DNA from: UBA6623 sp965238125
Lineage (GTDB): Bacteria; Acidobacteriota; Terriglobia; Bryobacterales; UBA6623
Length of the DNA stretch: 64,000 nucleotides
Direction of reading: 5' to 3'
Assembly (NCBI GenBank): GCA_965238125.1
Contig: OZ250179.1
Span: forward strand, 5,580,001-5,644,000
The notes below the pieces were generated by a model. That model had not been told where the DNA came from and did not search any database. It saw only the letters and a list, made by a program, of their open reading frames with translations. Positions 34,982 to 43,094 of this stretch are shown here, in pieces. Numbering within the stretch: the first letter of the stretch is position 1; each line of letters opens with the position of its first letter. The translations under genes and the position numbers were made by a program.

Positions 34982-35542
34982 CTACTTCCTCATTTCCCCC
35001 GTCACCGGATCAAACGACAGCGTCCTTCCGTCAACCGTTTCCACGTCGAAGGCGTACTCATTCGCGCGCAGACGACGAAACCCGCCAACCTTTTCAATCA
35101 CCGTATGGTGCGATACCGAGCGGCTGACGTTTTCCGGGCTGCCCGCGATATCGAGGGTCGAATACCTGCCGACCTCCTTCCCCTTGTAATAGAACGCAAT
35201 CGCAAGATGTCCCGCGGTCGCCACCGGGCCCCTGGGCCACGGTCCGAGTCTCACCACGGACACACCGACCGGCGTCTTCGAGTCCGAGACGTTGCAAGCA
35301 AGATACAGCGATTGGCTGAACCAGTCGAATGTATGCACCAGACGGTCCGCCTCGCTCCCAACCATGAAAACCTTCGTGACGCCCTTTTCGCCGTAGTATT
35401 CCTCGGGAACCGACTTCGCGTAGCATCTTCCGTAATCGCTCGCCGTCACATGCGGCGAGTTGCCCGCTTCCTGGTCGCCCGCCAGCGGACACACGATGAG
35501 AAAGGCGAACACGAGAGCCGTTATCTTGCCGATTTCGAGCAT
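34982..35542 (-). CDS. secreted hypothetical protein
   Basis: A 186-residue protein starting at the ATG at 35542: MLEIGKITALVFAFLIVCPL is a clear signal peptide, cleaved around ...AGDQEAG. A longer in-frame start at 35671 would put an arginine-rich, low-quality stretch in front of it and is rejected. The mature part is mixed alpha/beta (FDWFSQSLYLACNVSD, HLAIAFYYKGKEVGRYSTLDI) with no motif I know. It lies just upstream of the methyltransferase on the same strand but is separated by about 40 bases and is probably not functionally linked. Confidence 0.6.
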   Translation of the reverse strand: MLEIGKITALVFAFLIVCPLAGDQEAGNSPHVTASDYGRCYAKSVPEEYYGEKGVTKVFMVGSEADRLVHTFDWFSQSLYLACNVSDSKTPVGVSVVRLGPWPRGPVATAGHLAIAFYYKGKEVGRYSTLDIAGSPENVSRSVSHHTVIEKVGGFRRLRANEYAFDVETVDGRTLSFDPVTGEMRK

Positions 35543-35707
35543 CTCAGACAGCGTAGCAACGCGCGCCGCTCGTCGCCGTCCGCTAAGACACACGATGTGC
35601 CCACTCCGCGGCGTCCATGTCGCCCACCCAACGCCACCCCGGTTGACCCCCCTCAGTCGCCCAGCTATCATCAGAGCTGACGGTTTGGCCGTTTCGGTAG
35701 TGATTTT

Positions 35708-36184
35708 ATGGGTCCGCTCGGTGTTCCGGAGCTGATTTTTATCTTCGTGCTGGCCTTGTTGATCTTCGGCCCGAAGAAATTACCTCAGCTCGGCAAGACG
35801 TTCGGGAAGAGCATGGCGGAGTTTCGCCGCGCCTCGAACGATCTGCGCTCCACCTTCCAGCGCGAGATGGACGCCATCGACCGCGAAAGCCAGGAAGTCA
35901 AGGACGTCGCCCAAGAGGTCAAAAAGGACCTCGACACCAGTACCTATTTCGAGGACAACGAGGACGACTCCTACGACTACGACGATACTCCCTACCCCGA
36001 GAAATCGTCGGCTTCTTCCTCGACCGACGATTCCGCGAAATCCTCCGATAATAAAACCACCCAGACCGCCGGCGCCTCGGCGAACGGCGCCGATACCGCG
36101 ACATCCGCCTCGCACGACGGCACTCCTCCCGAAGGGGAAACCCCGCCGCCCGCAAAGAGCGCGGACACCGCAGTCAAAACATAA
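35708..36184 (+). CDS. tatA: Sec-independent protein translocase TatA/TatB
   Basis: A 158-residue TatA/TatB family protein of the twin-arginine export system. The N terminus MGPLGVPELIFIFVLALLIF forms the single transmembrane helix, followed by FGPKKLPQLGKTFGKSMAEF, the hinge and amphipathic helix. A long acidic, serine/threonine-rich tail follows (about 75-158). In a two-gene system like this one TatA may also do the job of TatB. The tail resembles in composition the extension of the neighbouring TatC. tatC begins about 115 bases downstream. Confidence 0.95.
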   Translation: MGPLGVPELIFIFVLALLIFGPKKLPQLGKTFGKSMAEFRRASNDLRSTFQREMDAIDRESQEVKDVAQEVKKDLDTSTYFEDNEDDSYDYDDTPYPEKSSASSSTDDSAKSSDNKTTQTAGASANGADTATSASHDGTPPEGETPPPAKSADTAVKT

Positions 36185-36300
36185 CCCTTCGCTGATTACC
36201 GAATGCGCCGGTCCGGCCTTGTAGGGCTTGCGGTTCCCCTTCGCGCGGCCGCGGCTTCGAGGTTCCCGCCCGCCGCTGACCAGTTGATGAGTCTTCGCTG

Positions 36301-37845
36301 ATGAATACCGACGGCAAACCCCCGAGCGACGACCTCGACGACAATACCGTCGAGCCGGGAGACCCTCGTGATCCCGGAACCGGGACTGACCCCGGCGCGC
36401 CCGAGTCAGGGGAGCAAGCCCGCGAACAAGCCGACGAACAGGCCGACGCCCCCGAGGACCGCCCAACCGACGCCGACGCCGAGCAGCCCGACGAACCATC
36501 GAGCCCGCCGCCGGAATCATTCGAGGACCCCACCGGCGAGAAATTCGCGGAACCCGCGGCCCCCGATTCCGGCGATCCGGACACCGCGACAACCGAGCCG
36601 ACCGCCGAGCCTGAAACAGCCGCCGAGCCTGAAACAGCCGCCGAGCCTGAAACAGCCGCCGAGCCTGAAACAGCCGGCGAAGCCGAAACCCCCGACAGTC
36701 CCGCGCCGAAAATACCCGAAGGCGAGACCCCGCCCGCCGACGATTCTCCCTCTGATTCGTCGTCCGAAGAAGCCTCCTCGACCTCCGCTTCCTACTACGA
36801 CGACCCCTACGACGAAGAATACGAGTACAGCGGAACCGCCGAGCCCTCCTCGGAAACCAAGGCCGTCGCCAAGGCCGGCTCCGCCGCGCCGCCCCCCCCG
36901 CCGCCTCCTCCCGATGACGACGACGATTCGGACGAGGACGAAGAGGGCATGACGCGCATGTCCTTCCTCGAGCATCTCGAGGAATTGCGCACCCGCATCA
37001 TCCAGTCCACGATCGGGCTGGTCGCCGCCTACTTGGTCTGTTTGATTTTCGCCAAGGATTTATTCTCCTGGGTGCGGGGACCAATTCAACACTCGTTCGA
37101 TCTGCTCAACGAGATACACGGCTTCGACCCGCCGCTGTATCTGGTCGCGATCACGCCCCAAGAGCAGTTCCATCTTATCTATTTGAAAGTCCCGCTGCTG
37201 GGGGCGGTCTTCGTGGCGGCGCCCTGGCTCGTCTATCAGGCCTGGGCCTTCATCGCCCCGGGCCTCTATCAGCGCGAACGCGGTTGGGCGAAACCCTTCA
37301 TCTTTTGCATCGCCGGGCTGTTCATCTTGGGAGGGCTGTTCGGCTACTTCGTGGTACTGAAGTTCGCGCTGACGTTTCTGCTCGGCATCGGGATTGACAG
37401 CGACATCCGGCCGATGATCTCGGTCAGCTCCTACTTCTCGACCTTCGTCATGATCGAGCTTGGCCTCGGCGTTGTTTTCCAGATGCCGGTCGTGATCTTC
37501 TTCCTGACCCTGTTGCGCATCGTCAACCCGGCGTTTCTGCTCGGCAACGTGCGCTACGCCATCCTGATCATCTTCGTCATCGCGGCGGTCGTGACGCCGA
37601 CGCCCGACGTGTTCAATATGATCCTGTTTGCCGCGCCGATGATCTTGCTGTTCTACGTCGGCATCGGCGCCAGCTTCTTGTTGGTGATGAAACGTGAACG
37701 CGGCAAGGTCCCCTGGGTGCGGTTCACCTTCATAGCCTTGTTGATCCTGGCGTTGGTCGCCGCGGCCGTGCTCTACTTCATGCACAGCCAACTCGGCTAC
37801 AATTTCACGAACCAATTCCCCTGGATCGTGCCGCCGCCCGAGTAG
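36301..37845 (+). CDS. tatC: Sec-independent protein translocase TatC with a long acidic N-terminal extension
   Basis: TatC is the receptor for twin-arginine signal peptides. The conserved core begins near residue 217 (MTRMSFLEHLEELRTRI, with the conserved glutamate of the first cytoplasmic region) and shows six transmembrane helices to the end of the 514-residue frame. Ahead of it is a 216-residue extension rich in Glu, Asp, Pro and Ala, with four perfect six-residue repeats (EPETAA) starting at residue 103 and a stretch of proline and aspartate near 195. Most TatC proteins lack anything like this. An internal ATG at 36949 would give a normal-sized protein, so the extension may not always be translated, but its coding character continues without break. 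Confidence 0.93.
   Translation: MNTDGKPPSDDLDDNTVEPGDPRDPGTGTDPGAPESGEQAREQADEQADAPEDRPTDADAEQPDEPSSPPPESFEDPTGEKFAEPAAPDSGDPDTATTEPTAEPETAAEPETAAEPETAAEPETAGEAETPDSPAPKIPEGETPPADDSPSDSSSEEASSTSASYYDDPYDEEYEYSGTAEPSSETKAVAKAGSAAPPPPPPPPDDDDDSDEDEEGMTRMSFLEHLEELRTRIIQSTIGLVAAYLVCLIFAKDLFSWVRGPIQHSFDLLNEIHGFDPPLYLVAITPQEQFHLIYLKVPLLGAVFVAAPWLVYQAWAFIAPGLYQRERGWAKPFIFCIAGLFILGGLFGYFVVLKFALTFLLGIGIDSDIRPMISVSSYFSTFVMIELGLGVVFQMPVVIFFLTLLRIVNPAFLLGNVRYAILIIFVIAAVVTPTPDVFNMILFAAPMILLFYVGIGASFLLVMKRERGKVPWVRFTFIALLILALVAAAVLYFMHSQLGYNFTNQFPWIVPPPE
36607..36678 (+). repeat. four 18-base tandem repeats inside tatC
   Basis: GAGCCTGAAACAGCCGCC is present four times in tandem at 36607, 36625, 36643 and 36661 (the last copy ends GCCGGC). 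The repeats are identical at the DNA level apart from that ending, so they arose by recent slippage or expansion and encode EPETAA. Copy number could vary between strains. Confidence 0.95.
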
Positions 37846-38124
37846 CATGGGATGCGGAGTGTCTCGGGAATAGCATTGCAAGCGCTGAAATCGCACGCCC
37901 TGAAACTTCAAATTAGACTCGATTTCCAACCACCCGAGCCGCGCCGTCTCACGGCGCGGTCTTCCGCCACCCCCCGACCCGGTTTCTCCCCCCCCCTGAC
38001 CGATCCGGCCCCGCCGGTGGCCCCAATAGCCCGGATTGGAGCCTAAAGGCGGAATCCTGGGTACCACCCCCCACCAGGGCGAGAAAGGTACGTCCTCTCC
38101 CGGCCCCTCATCACCCGCCCGGCC
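37846..38124. repeat. intergenic region with a dispersed repeat
   Basis: No gene is seen. About 38028-38062 it holds AGCCCGGATTGGAGCCTAAA followed by GGCGGAATCCTGGGT, a copy of the dispersed unit described at 39245. It separates tatC and the convergent gene ending at 38125. Confidence 0.5.
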
Positions 38125-38601
38125 CTACTTCGGCCGAATGACCTTCGTCTTTCCCTGCTCGATCCAATGCACTTCAGCGGCCGGAGGGTCGGCCGGCAGA
38201 TCGTCGAGCAGCGCTTCGACGCGGCCCAGGCGCGCCTCGATGTCCTCGATCTGATCGAGTTCCGCGGCGCGATAGGCGAAATCGAGAGCCACCCGGATCG
38301 CCGTCACACGTGTCGCCGTCGTCAGTTCGTTATTGCGCACCAAACTACCCAGCCCGTCGACCGCATCCGTGGCGAGCTGCTGCAACTGCCCGCCGGCTTC
38401 GGCCACCGCCTCTCGCCGAATCGCCTTCACCTCACTGCGGAAAGCCTCGTCGTGCATCAGCCATCGTCGAGTCAACACAGCCGTGACGCCCGCCGTTTTA
38501 GCGGCCTCGGCCATCGTCTTCGACGTGGGTAACGCGTCGAGGACACGCCGCTGACCGGCCTTGAGCCCAAGAGTTTTCGAAGTCAGTTTCTTCATAACCA
38601 T
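38125..38601 (-). CDS. hypothetical helical protein, possible helix-turn-helix
   Basis: A 158-residue protein, all helical by composition. The N-terminal third (KTLGLKAGQRRVLDAL, then SKTMAEAAKTAGVTAVLTRR, continuing WLMHDEAFR) has the look of a helix-turn-helix such as that in phage terminase small subunits or similar transposon-borne regulators. The middle is alanine-rich with LATDAVDGLGSLVRNN. The start can be ATG at 38601 or 38595; no strong ribosome binding site supports either. It is an isolated gene in repeat-rich DNA. I do not claim a function. Confidence 0.5.
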   Translation of the reverse strand: MVMKKLTSKTLGLKAGQRRVLDALPTSKTMAEAAKTAGVTAVLTRRWLMHDEAFRSEVKAIRREAVAEAGGQLQQLATDAVDGLGSLVRNNELTTATRVTAIRVALDFAYRAAELDQIEDIEARLGRVEALLDDLPADPPAAEVHWIEQGKTKVIRPK

Positions 38602-39455
38602 GCGAATCTTTATGCGCCGCCTTCGGCGCGGGAAGTTTTTCTGCTATTGGATAACAACGCGTTCAGGCAGCCTCGAAGCGGCATGCCCGCCGGATCTGAA
38701 CCGATTCGGCCGTCACCGCTCCCGCCGGCGCGCTTCATCCCTTGCAGCCGGTGTGCGGCACAAATGTGGAAGAACGAGCCCGGTTCACCGGGCTTGGGTT
38801 GTCTTAGGCCGGCCCTTTAGGACCGGTATGGCCGGAGTCGTCGGCAACCAGGCCGCTTGAGCGGCCTTCCCCTTTAGGCTTTAGCCATGGCCGAACCAAG
38901 CGAAAATTTCCATGACCCGCGAGCCCGGATCGTTTCGCCGCCGATTCCAGAATACAGCCTAGAATCGCGCGGAACGCCCCGCCATTTCAGCAAGTCGTTG
39001 ATTCCATTGAAAGAATAAATTCGCCGCCAACGTGACAACAATTCTAAGCCCAGCCGCCCCGGGGGCTGTGAAAATGGGGACTGTACTGAGCGCCGACCGA
39101 ATAAGTTCCATTGAATTGAACCAGTAATGGCATCCGGCGCGAAGTGGACTCCTCCGAAAATCGTCCTGCGAAGGCACGACGCACTACGTTCAACACGGGC
39201 GAGGTCACAAATCTCTTGAGCCGCGAAGCGGCGACAGGAATATAGCCCAGGGTGGAGCCGAAGGCGGAATCCTGGGTACGAAACAAATCAGATCGAGCCC
39301 TGAAGGGGCGGCAGGAGCCTGTGCCCACATTTTCATGGCGGTATTATGAATCCGCGGATTCATAGAAACGGACTGCACCCGATTCGTTCAACAGCCCAAC
39401 GTCATCGTCGGCTCACGGCTCACGGCTCACGACTCACGGCTAACGGCTCAGAGCC
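38602..39455. repeat. 854-base gene-free stretch of dispersed repeats
   Basis: No convincing gene. It contains an arm-rich stretch with GGCCGGCCCTTTAGGACCGG-like hairpins near 38810-38835, the MITE-like copy at 39048-39165, a copy of the CCAGGG/CCTGGG repeat at 39245-39312 (AGCCCAGGGTGGAGCCGAAG) and a tandem array of CGGCTCA units at 39410-39452 directly before the next gene. Such accretion suggests a favoured landing site for repeats. Confidence 0.6.
39048..39165. repeat. MITE-like palindrome, partly degenerate copy
   Basis: The left end GGGGGCTGTGAAAATGGGG, then GACTGTACTGAGCGCCGACC and GGCGCGAAGTGGACT, matches the copy at 42730-42862. The right end has decayed (TCCTCCGAAAATCG). Confidence 0.65.
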
Positions 39456-40637
39456 ATGCTTCGGATCACCAACCGCCAATACCGCCGCGCCCTGCTTTCG
39501 TTGAACGCCCTCACCCCGTCACCAGCCGCCGAGTCTTCAGGTCCCCCCGCCGCCCGCATTCATGAGACAGTGAGCCGTCTTGGCTTCGTGCAAATCGACC
39601 CCGTCTCGGCCGTCGAACGCGCGCATCACCACATCCTTTTCACCCGCCGGCCGTCCTACCGCCGCGAAACCCTCAAACACCTGCTCGAAATCGACCGCGC
39701 TCTGTTCGAAAATTGGACCCGCGACGCCGCGATTCTGCCAACCGACGTGTATCCCTATTGGAAGCATTACTTCGCCAGGGCCAAGACTTTCGAGGCCCAT
39801 CCCGGCTATCGCAGGCACTTCGCGCCGGTAACGCCCAAGCTCATCAACAACGTCCTCTGCCGCCTGGAATCCGGGGGACCCTTGAGGCCCCGCGACTTTG
39901 AAAGCGCCAAAGTCGGCCGTCACGACCCCTACTTCGCCGAACCCACCCTCGCCAAGCTCACCATGGAATTCTTGTGGAGAACCGGCAAACTGGCCGTCTC
40001 CCACCGCCGCGGACAAGAGAAGGTCTACGACCTGGCGCACCGCGTCATTCCTTCCCAACATTTCAATGCGGAAGTTTCGCGATCTCAATTTGTCCGCTGG
40101 GCATGTCGCGGCGCGCTCGAGCGACTGGGCGCGGCGACCCCCGCTCAAATCGCCCATTTCTACGACGCCCTATCCACACCCGACGCCGCCCGCTGGTGCG
40201 AGCGAAACCGCGGCAAACAAGTCACCGCGGTCGAGGTCACCCTCGCCGACGGTTCGGTCGCCGGACCGGTCTACGCGCTGCCGTCTTTTTCAGAAACAAT
40301 CGATCAGATGCGGCCCGCACCCCGCGCGCTTCGCCTCCTCAACCCCTTCGACCCGTTGATCCACGACCGCCGCCGGACCAAGCAAGTCTTCGGATTCGAA
40401 TACGCACTCGAAATCTGGGTCCCCGCCGCCAAGCGCCGCTACGGCTATTACGTGCTGCCGATTCTCGAAGGCGAGCGATTCACCGGCCGCATCGATCTCA
40501 AAACCGACCGCAAGCGCGGCGAGCTACAAGTCTTGGGCCTCTGGTGGGAACCCAAGGTAAAACCCACCCCAACCCGCCGCAACCAACTAGAAGCCGCCCT
40601 AACCCGCCTGGCCAAATTCACCTGTCCCGGCGAGTAG
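39456..40637 (+). CDS. AlkZ/YcaQ-type DNA glycosylase (HTH_42 family)
   Basis: A 393-residue protein of the winged-helix HTH_42 family, which includes the DNA glycosylases AlkZ and E. coli YcaQ that unhook interstrand crosslinks and bulky alkyl lesions. The catalytic QxD/QxQ motif is readable as GFVQIDPVSAVERAHHH, with Gln46 and Asp48, so it is of the QxD (AlkZ-like) class. Later blocks (LFENWTRDAA, FEYALEIWVPAAKRRYGYYVLPI) agree with the family. The start MLRITNRQYRR at 39456 is typical. It follows a run of CGGCTCA tandem repeats and lies alone; there is no biosynthetic cluster beside it to suggest self-protection. Confidence 0.9.
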   Translation: MLRITNRQYRRALLSLNALTPSPAAESSGPPAARIHETVSRLGFVQIDPVSAVERAHHHILFTRRPSYRRETLKHLLEIDRALFENWTRDAAILPTDVYPYWKHYFARAKTFEAHPGYRRHFAPVTPKLINNVLCRLESGGPLRPRDFESAKVGRHDPYFAEPTLAKLTMEFLWRTGKLAVSHRRGQEKVYDLAHRVIPSQHFNAEVSRSQFVRWACRGALERLGAATPAQIAHFYDALSTPDAARWCERNRGKQVTAVEVTLADGSVAGPVYALPSFSETIDQMRPAPRALRLLNPFDPLIHDRRRTKQVFGFEYALEIWVPAAKRRYGYYVLPILEGERFTGRIDLKTDRKRGELQVLGLWWEPKVKPTPTRRNQLEAALTRLAKFTCPGE

Positions 40638-40876
40638 GATTATCGGCCGATTCGATTTTCGCTTCCGAATATAGCCTTCGAGAGTATCGTGCGTTCGTTT
40701 GTGCCCGGCAAGGCCGCGAACACCTTGAGCCGCGAAGCGGCGGTAGGAGCCTTAGCCCAGGGTGCAGCCGAAGGCGGAACCCTGAGTAGAATCCCCATCC
40801 GCGCGAGCCCTGAAAGGGCGGCGGGAAGCTCCCGCTTCTTTCGCGTAGTGGGACTTACACCACGCGCTGCTAACGC
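40638..40876. repeat. intergenic region with CCAGGG-type dispersed repeat
   Basis: Contains a repeat copy at about 40725-40835: GCCTTAGCCCAGGGTGCAGC and GGCGGAACCCTGAG followed by GAGCCCTGAAAGGGCGGC, which pairs as an inverted repeat with the following stretch. No gene is seen. Confidence 0.5.
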
Positions 40877-41196
40877 TTACGCGCCCGGCGCCCGGTAGCT
40901 TGTCCCCATCGCCAGAGCTTGATCCACTTCATCCACCGTCAACAGCACCGTGGTGCGAGTCGTTACCAAGCCGCTCGACGAAGCGGCGAGATTGATCGCC
41001 GCCGCCGACACGTTGTCCGGCAAATCCGCGATCACGATGGCATCGTCGGCGCCGAAACAGAAGTAGAACGCCTCCAGCTTCCCCCGAGACCCTTAATGGC
41101 TTTCTTGAGCATCTTTTGCCGGCCCGACGCCGTGTCTTTCTGAAGTCCCGCGAGCCCATCGGCGTTGTACGTCGCGGATACGAGATATTTGGGCAT
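40877..41196 (-). pseudogene. GYD-domain protein, frameshifted
   Basis: Reading from ATG 41196 (with AAGGAGGG immediately upstream), the frame starts MPKYLVSATYNADGLAGLQK, a GYD-domain protein start, and proceeds to AIKGLGG. There it must move to another frame to continue KLEAFYFCFGADDAIVIADL and run to TAA at 40877. The shift falls in a run of five C (41081-41085) where six would restore one frame of about 106 residues. GYD proteins are small dimeric alpha/beta barrel-like proteins of unknown role. A base missing from the consensus is as likely as a real mutation. Confidence 0.7.
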
Positions 41197-41601
41197 GAAG
41201 CCCTCCTTTCAGCCAAGAAGAATACACCATCGAGTCCTCACTTCGCAGCTCGCCGGCATTGCTTTTCCACTCCACGGCCGGTCCCCCCTCCTCGGCCCGG
41301 ACCTCGGGCCGCTCGCGGCCGGTCCTCTCCCCACTCGCCTAACAGCTCGCGCACCAGTGGGGCAGGTCTCCAGACCTGCCCACCACCCGCCCCACCCAGC
41401 CTCCCACAAGCCAAAGACCATCCACTCCCAGTCTCACTCGGCCAACGGTTCACGGCCAACGGCCAACGCCTCGCGAAAACCATCACGTTCATTTCAAAAA
41501 AGTTGTCCCTTCCAAATCAACAACTTAGAAAATCTAACCCCAAAAAACGCCCACCCCCCGCTTATCCTATAAACGGCATATCAGCCAAAGAGGTAAATCA
41601 A
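41197..41601. other. intergenic region with REP-like palindromes
   Basis: No gene is seen. It contains a near-perfect palindrome at about 41361-41380 (GGCAGGTCTCCAGACCTGCC) and a run of GGCCAACGGTTCACGG-type repeats near 41446-41467. The presumed promoter of the gene at 41602 lies at its end. Confidence 0.45.
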
Positions 41602-42519
41602 ATGGCATCTGAAAAACAGATCAAAGCCAATCGCGAAAACGCGAAAAAATCAACCGGGCCCCGCACCAACAGCGGAAAAACCCGTATCGCCAAAAACGCA
41701 CTCAAACACGGCTTTCTTGCTCAAGACGCCGTCCTGCCGGGCGAAGACCCCGCCGAGTTCGATCAACATCTCACTTCCTTCGAGGAGACCTATCTCCCCA
41801 GAAACCGCGTCGAAAAGGAAATCGTCCGTCAAATCGCCGACGTCTCCTGGCGAATACAACGTCTCTCCCGCATCGAAACCGCCGTCATCGCCGCCGGCAT
41901 CGACAACACCCGCCGCACCTCAAGCCTGTTCAACTACGAAACCGGCCCCATGCCCGAAGACCGCCAAGAGCGTACCCACATCCTCGGCTGGACCATGCTC
42001 ACAAGAACAAAACTCCTCAACAGCCTAGCCCGTTATGACGGCCATCTCAGCCGCCGTTTCTTCCGCGGCGTCGAGCTGATGATCGACATCCGCCGCGAGG
42101 AGCGCCAACTCCGCGAAGCCCGTGAGGCCCGCGAACTGGAACCCGGCTACAACCCCGACCCGCCGCTCATCCGTTACGAACCACCCCCCATGCCCGACTC
42201 CCCCAATGACCCCCCGCTCGTCAACCGGTCCCCCAACCTCCAAAGCCGCGAAAAAAACGCCACCCTCGCAAGCGCCCTCGCAAACGACGCCCTCGCAAAC
42301 CGAGCCGCGAACGTAAGTGAGCGGTATCCGATGAACCTGACGACTCTAGAAAACCAGGCGAACCCAACCCCGTCTCACAACCAGCCAAGAAGTGGCCCCG
42401 TCACCCACATCTCGAGAAAGCGAAAAAAATCCCGAACCCGCCGCCTCGCGGCCCCGGCAATCAAAAAACACCAAACAAACCCAATCTCGAAGCAAGTCGC
42501 TTCAAAAACAACGGCTTAG
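41602..42519 (+). CDS. hypothetical protein with a TGPRTxxGK motif
   Basis: A 305-residue protein. The start ATG at 41602 is preceded by AAGAGGTAAATCAA. The N terminus reads ENAKKSTGPRTNSGKTRIAK followed by NALKHGF (17-38). STGPRT..GK.R...NALKHGL is a well-populated uncharacterised family in Acidobacteria and Planctomycetes, often present in many copies per genome. The rest is charged and helical. From about residue 190 the sequence becomes Pro/Asn/Thr-rich low complexity and then basic, ending ISKQVASKTTA. No catalytic motif is visible. The family's abundance and the repeat-rich neighbourhood suggest mobile character, which is inference. Confidence 0.65.
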   Translation: MASEKQIKANRENAKKSTGPRTNSGKTRIAKNALKHGFLAQDAVLPGEDPAEFDQHLTSFEETYLPRNRVEKEIVRQIADVSWRIQRLSRIETAVIAAGIDNTRRTSSLFNYETGPMPEDRQERTHILGWTMLTRTKLLNSLARYDGHLSRRFFRGVELMIDIRREERQLREAREARELEPGYNPDPPLIRYEPPPMPDSPNDPPLVNRSPNLQSREKNATLASALANDALANRAANVSERYPMNLTTLENQANPTPSHNQPRSGPVTHISRKRKKSRTRRLAAPAIKKHQTNPISKQVASKTTA

Positions 42520-43094
42520 CAGCCGTCACCGCGACACGCCAATCAACAAGGAGACAAAAAAGACCAACCCAAACCCGCAAAACCAAGCGGCGAACCAACG
42601 AACCCGGCCAACCACCGACGGCGACCTCCCCGGCATCACCGACGCCGGCCGATCAACGGAGAACGCGCTGCCCCAGACCGGCCAAACCCTAGAAAACCGC
42701 GAGCCCAAAGTGTCAATCATTTGAACCTCCCGCGCCGCCTCGAGGCTGTGAAAAATTGGGGACTGTACCGAGCGCCGACCGAATAAGCTCCATCAAATCA
42801 ATAATTTCGTCTGGCGCGAAGTGGACTGTCCCCCATTTTTTCACAGCCCCGAGGCGGCGCGGTCCCCCACGAGCCCAGCGTGAAGCCGCGGGCGGAACCC
42901 CGGCGTCAGCCCCCGGCCCGGGGGTCCCGGGGTCCCGCCACAAACCACGACAGGCCCCGGACGGCGCGCGTAAGCAACGCATCCGCTAAATCGCAATAAA
43001 GATCCCATTTCCCAACATGAAATCGCCTTTTTGCAAATAACCATTTGGTATGCCCTGCTACCATATCGATAAAGGTTCACGCTGGTAAAAACCG
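42520..43094. other. 575-base gene-free region before the STAND module
   Basis: I see no convincing gene. It carries a complete MITE-like palindrome (42730-42862), a GC-rich dispersed repeat to about 42975, and then an AT-richer stretch (42985-43080) that should hold the promoter of the STAND gene; I cannot assign a confident -35/-10 pair there. Confidence 0.5.
42730..42862. repeat. MITE-like palindromic element, best-preserved copy
   Basis: A 133-base element whose two ends are a nearly perfect inverted repeat of about 35 bases: CGCGCCGCCTCGAGGCTGTG continuing AAAAATTGGGGACTGT on the left, and the complement on the right (TGTCCCCCATTTTTTCACAG, then CCCCGAGGCGGCGCGG). The interior has TACCGAGCGCCGACCGAATA and GGCGCGAAGTGGACTGT. 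No gene lies within it. Related copies are at 15362, 30493 and 39048. Confidence 0.8.

Noticed and set aside
36949..37845. A separate normal-sized tatC gene starting at 36949
   Set aside because: Possible, but the open frame and coding composition continue smoothly upstream and a ribosome binding site at 36949 is weak. Kept as an alternative start within the tatC entry.
40929..41216. A 95-residue minus frame over the GYD region
   Set aside because: It is the wrong frame; reading from ATG 41196 with a one-base correction gives a clear GYD-domain sequence.
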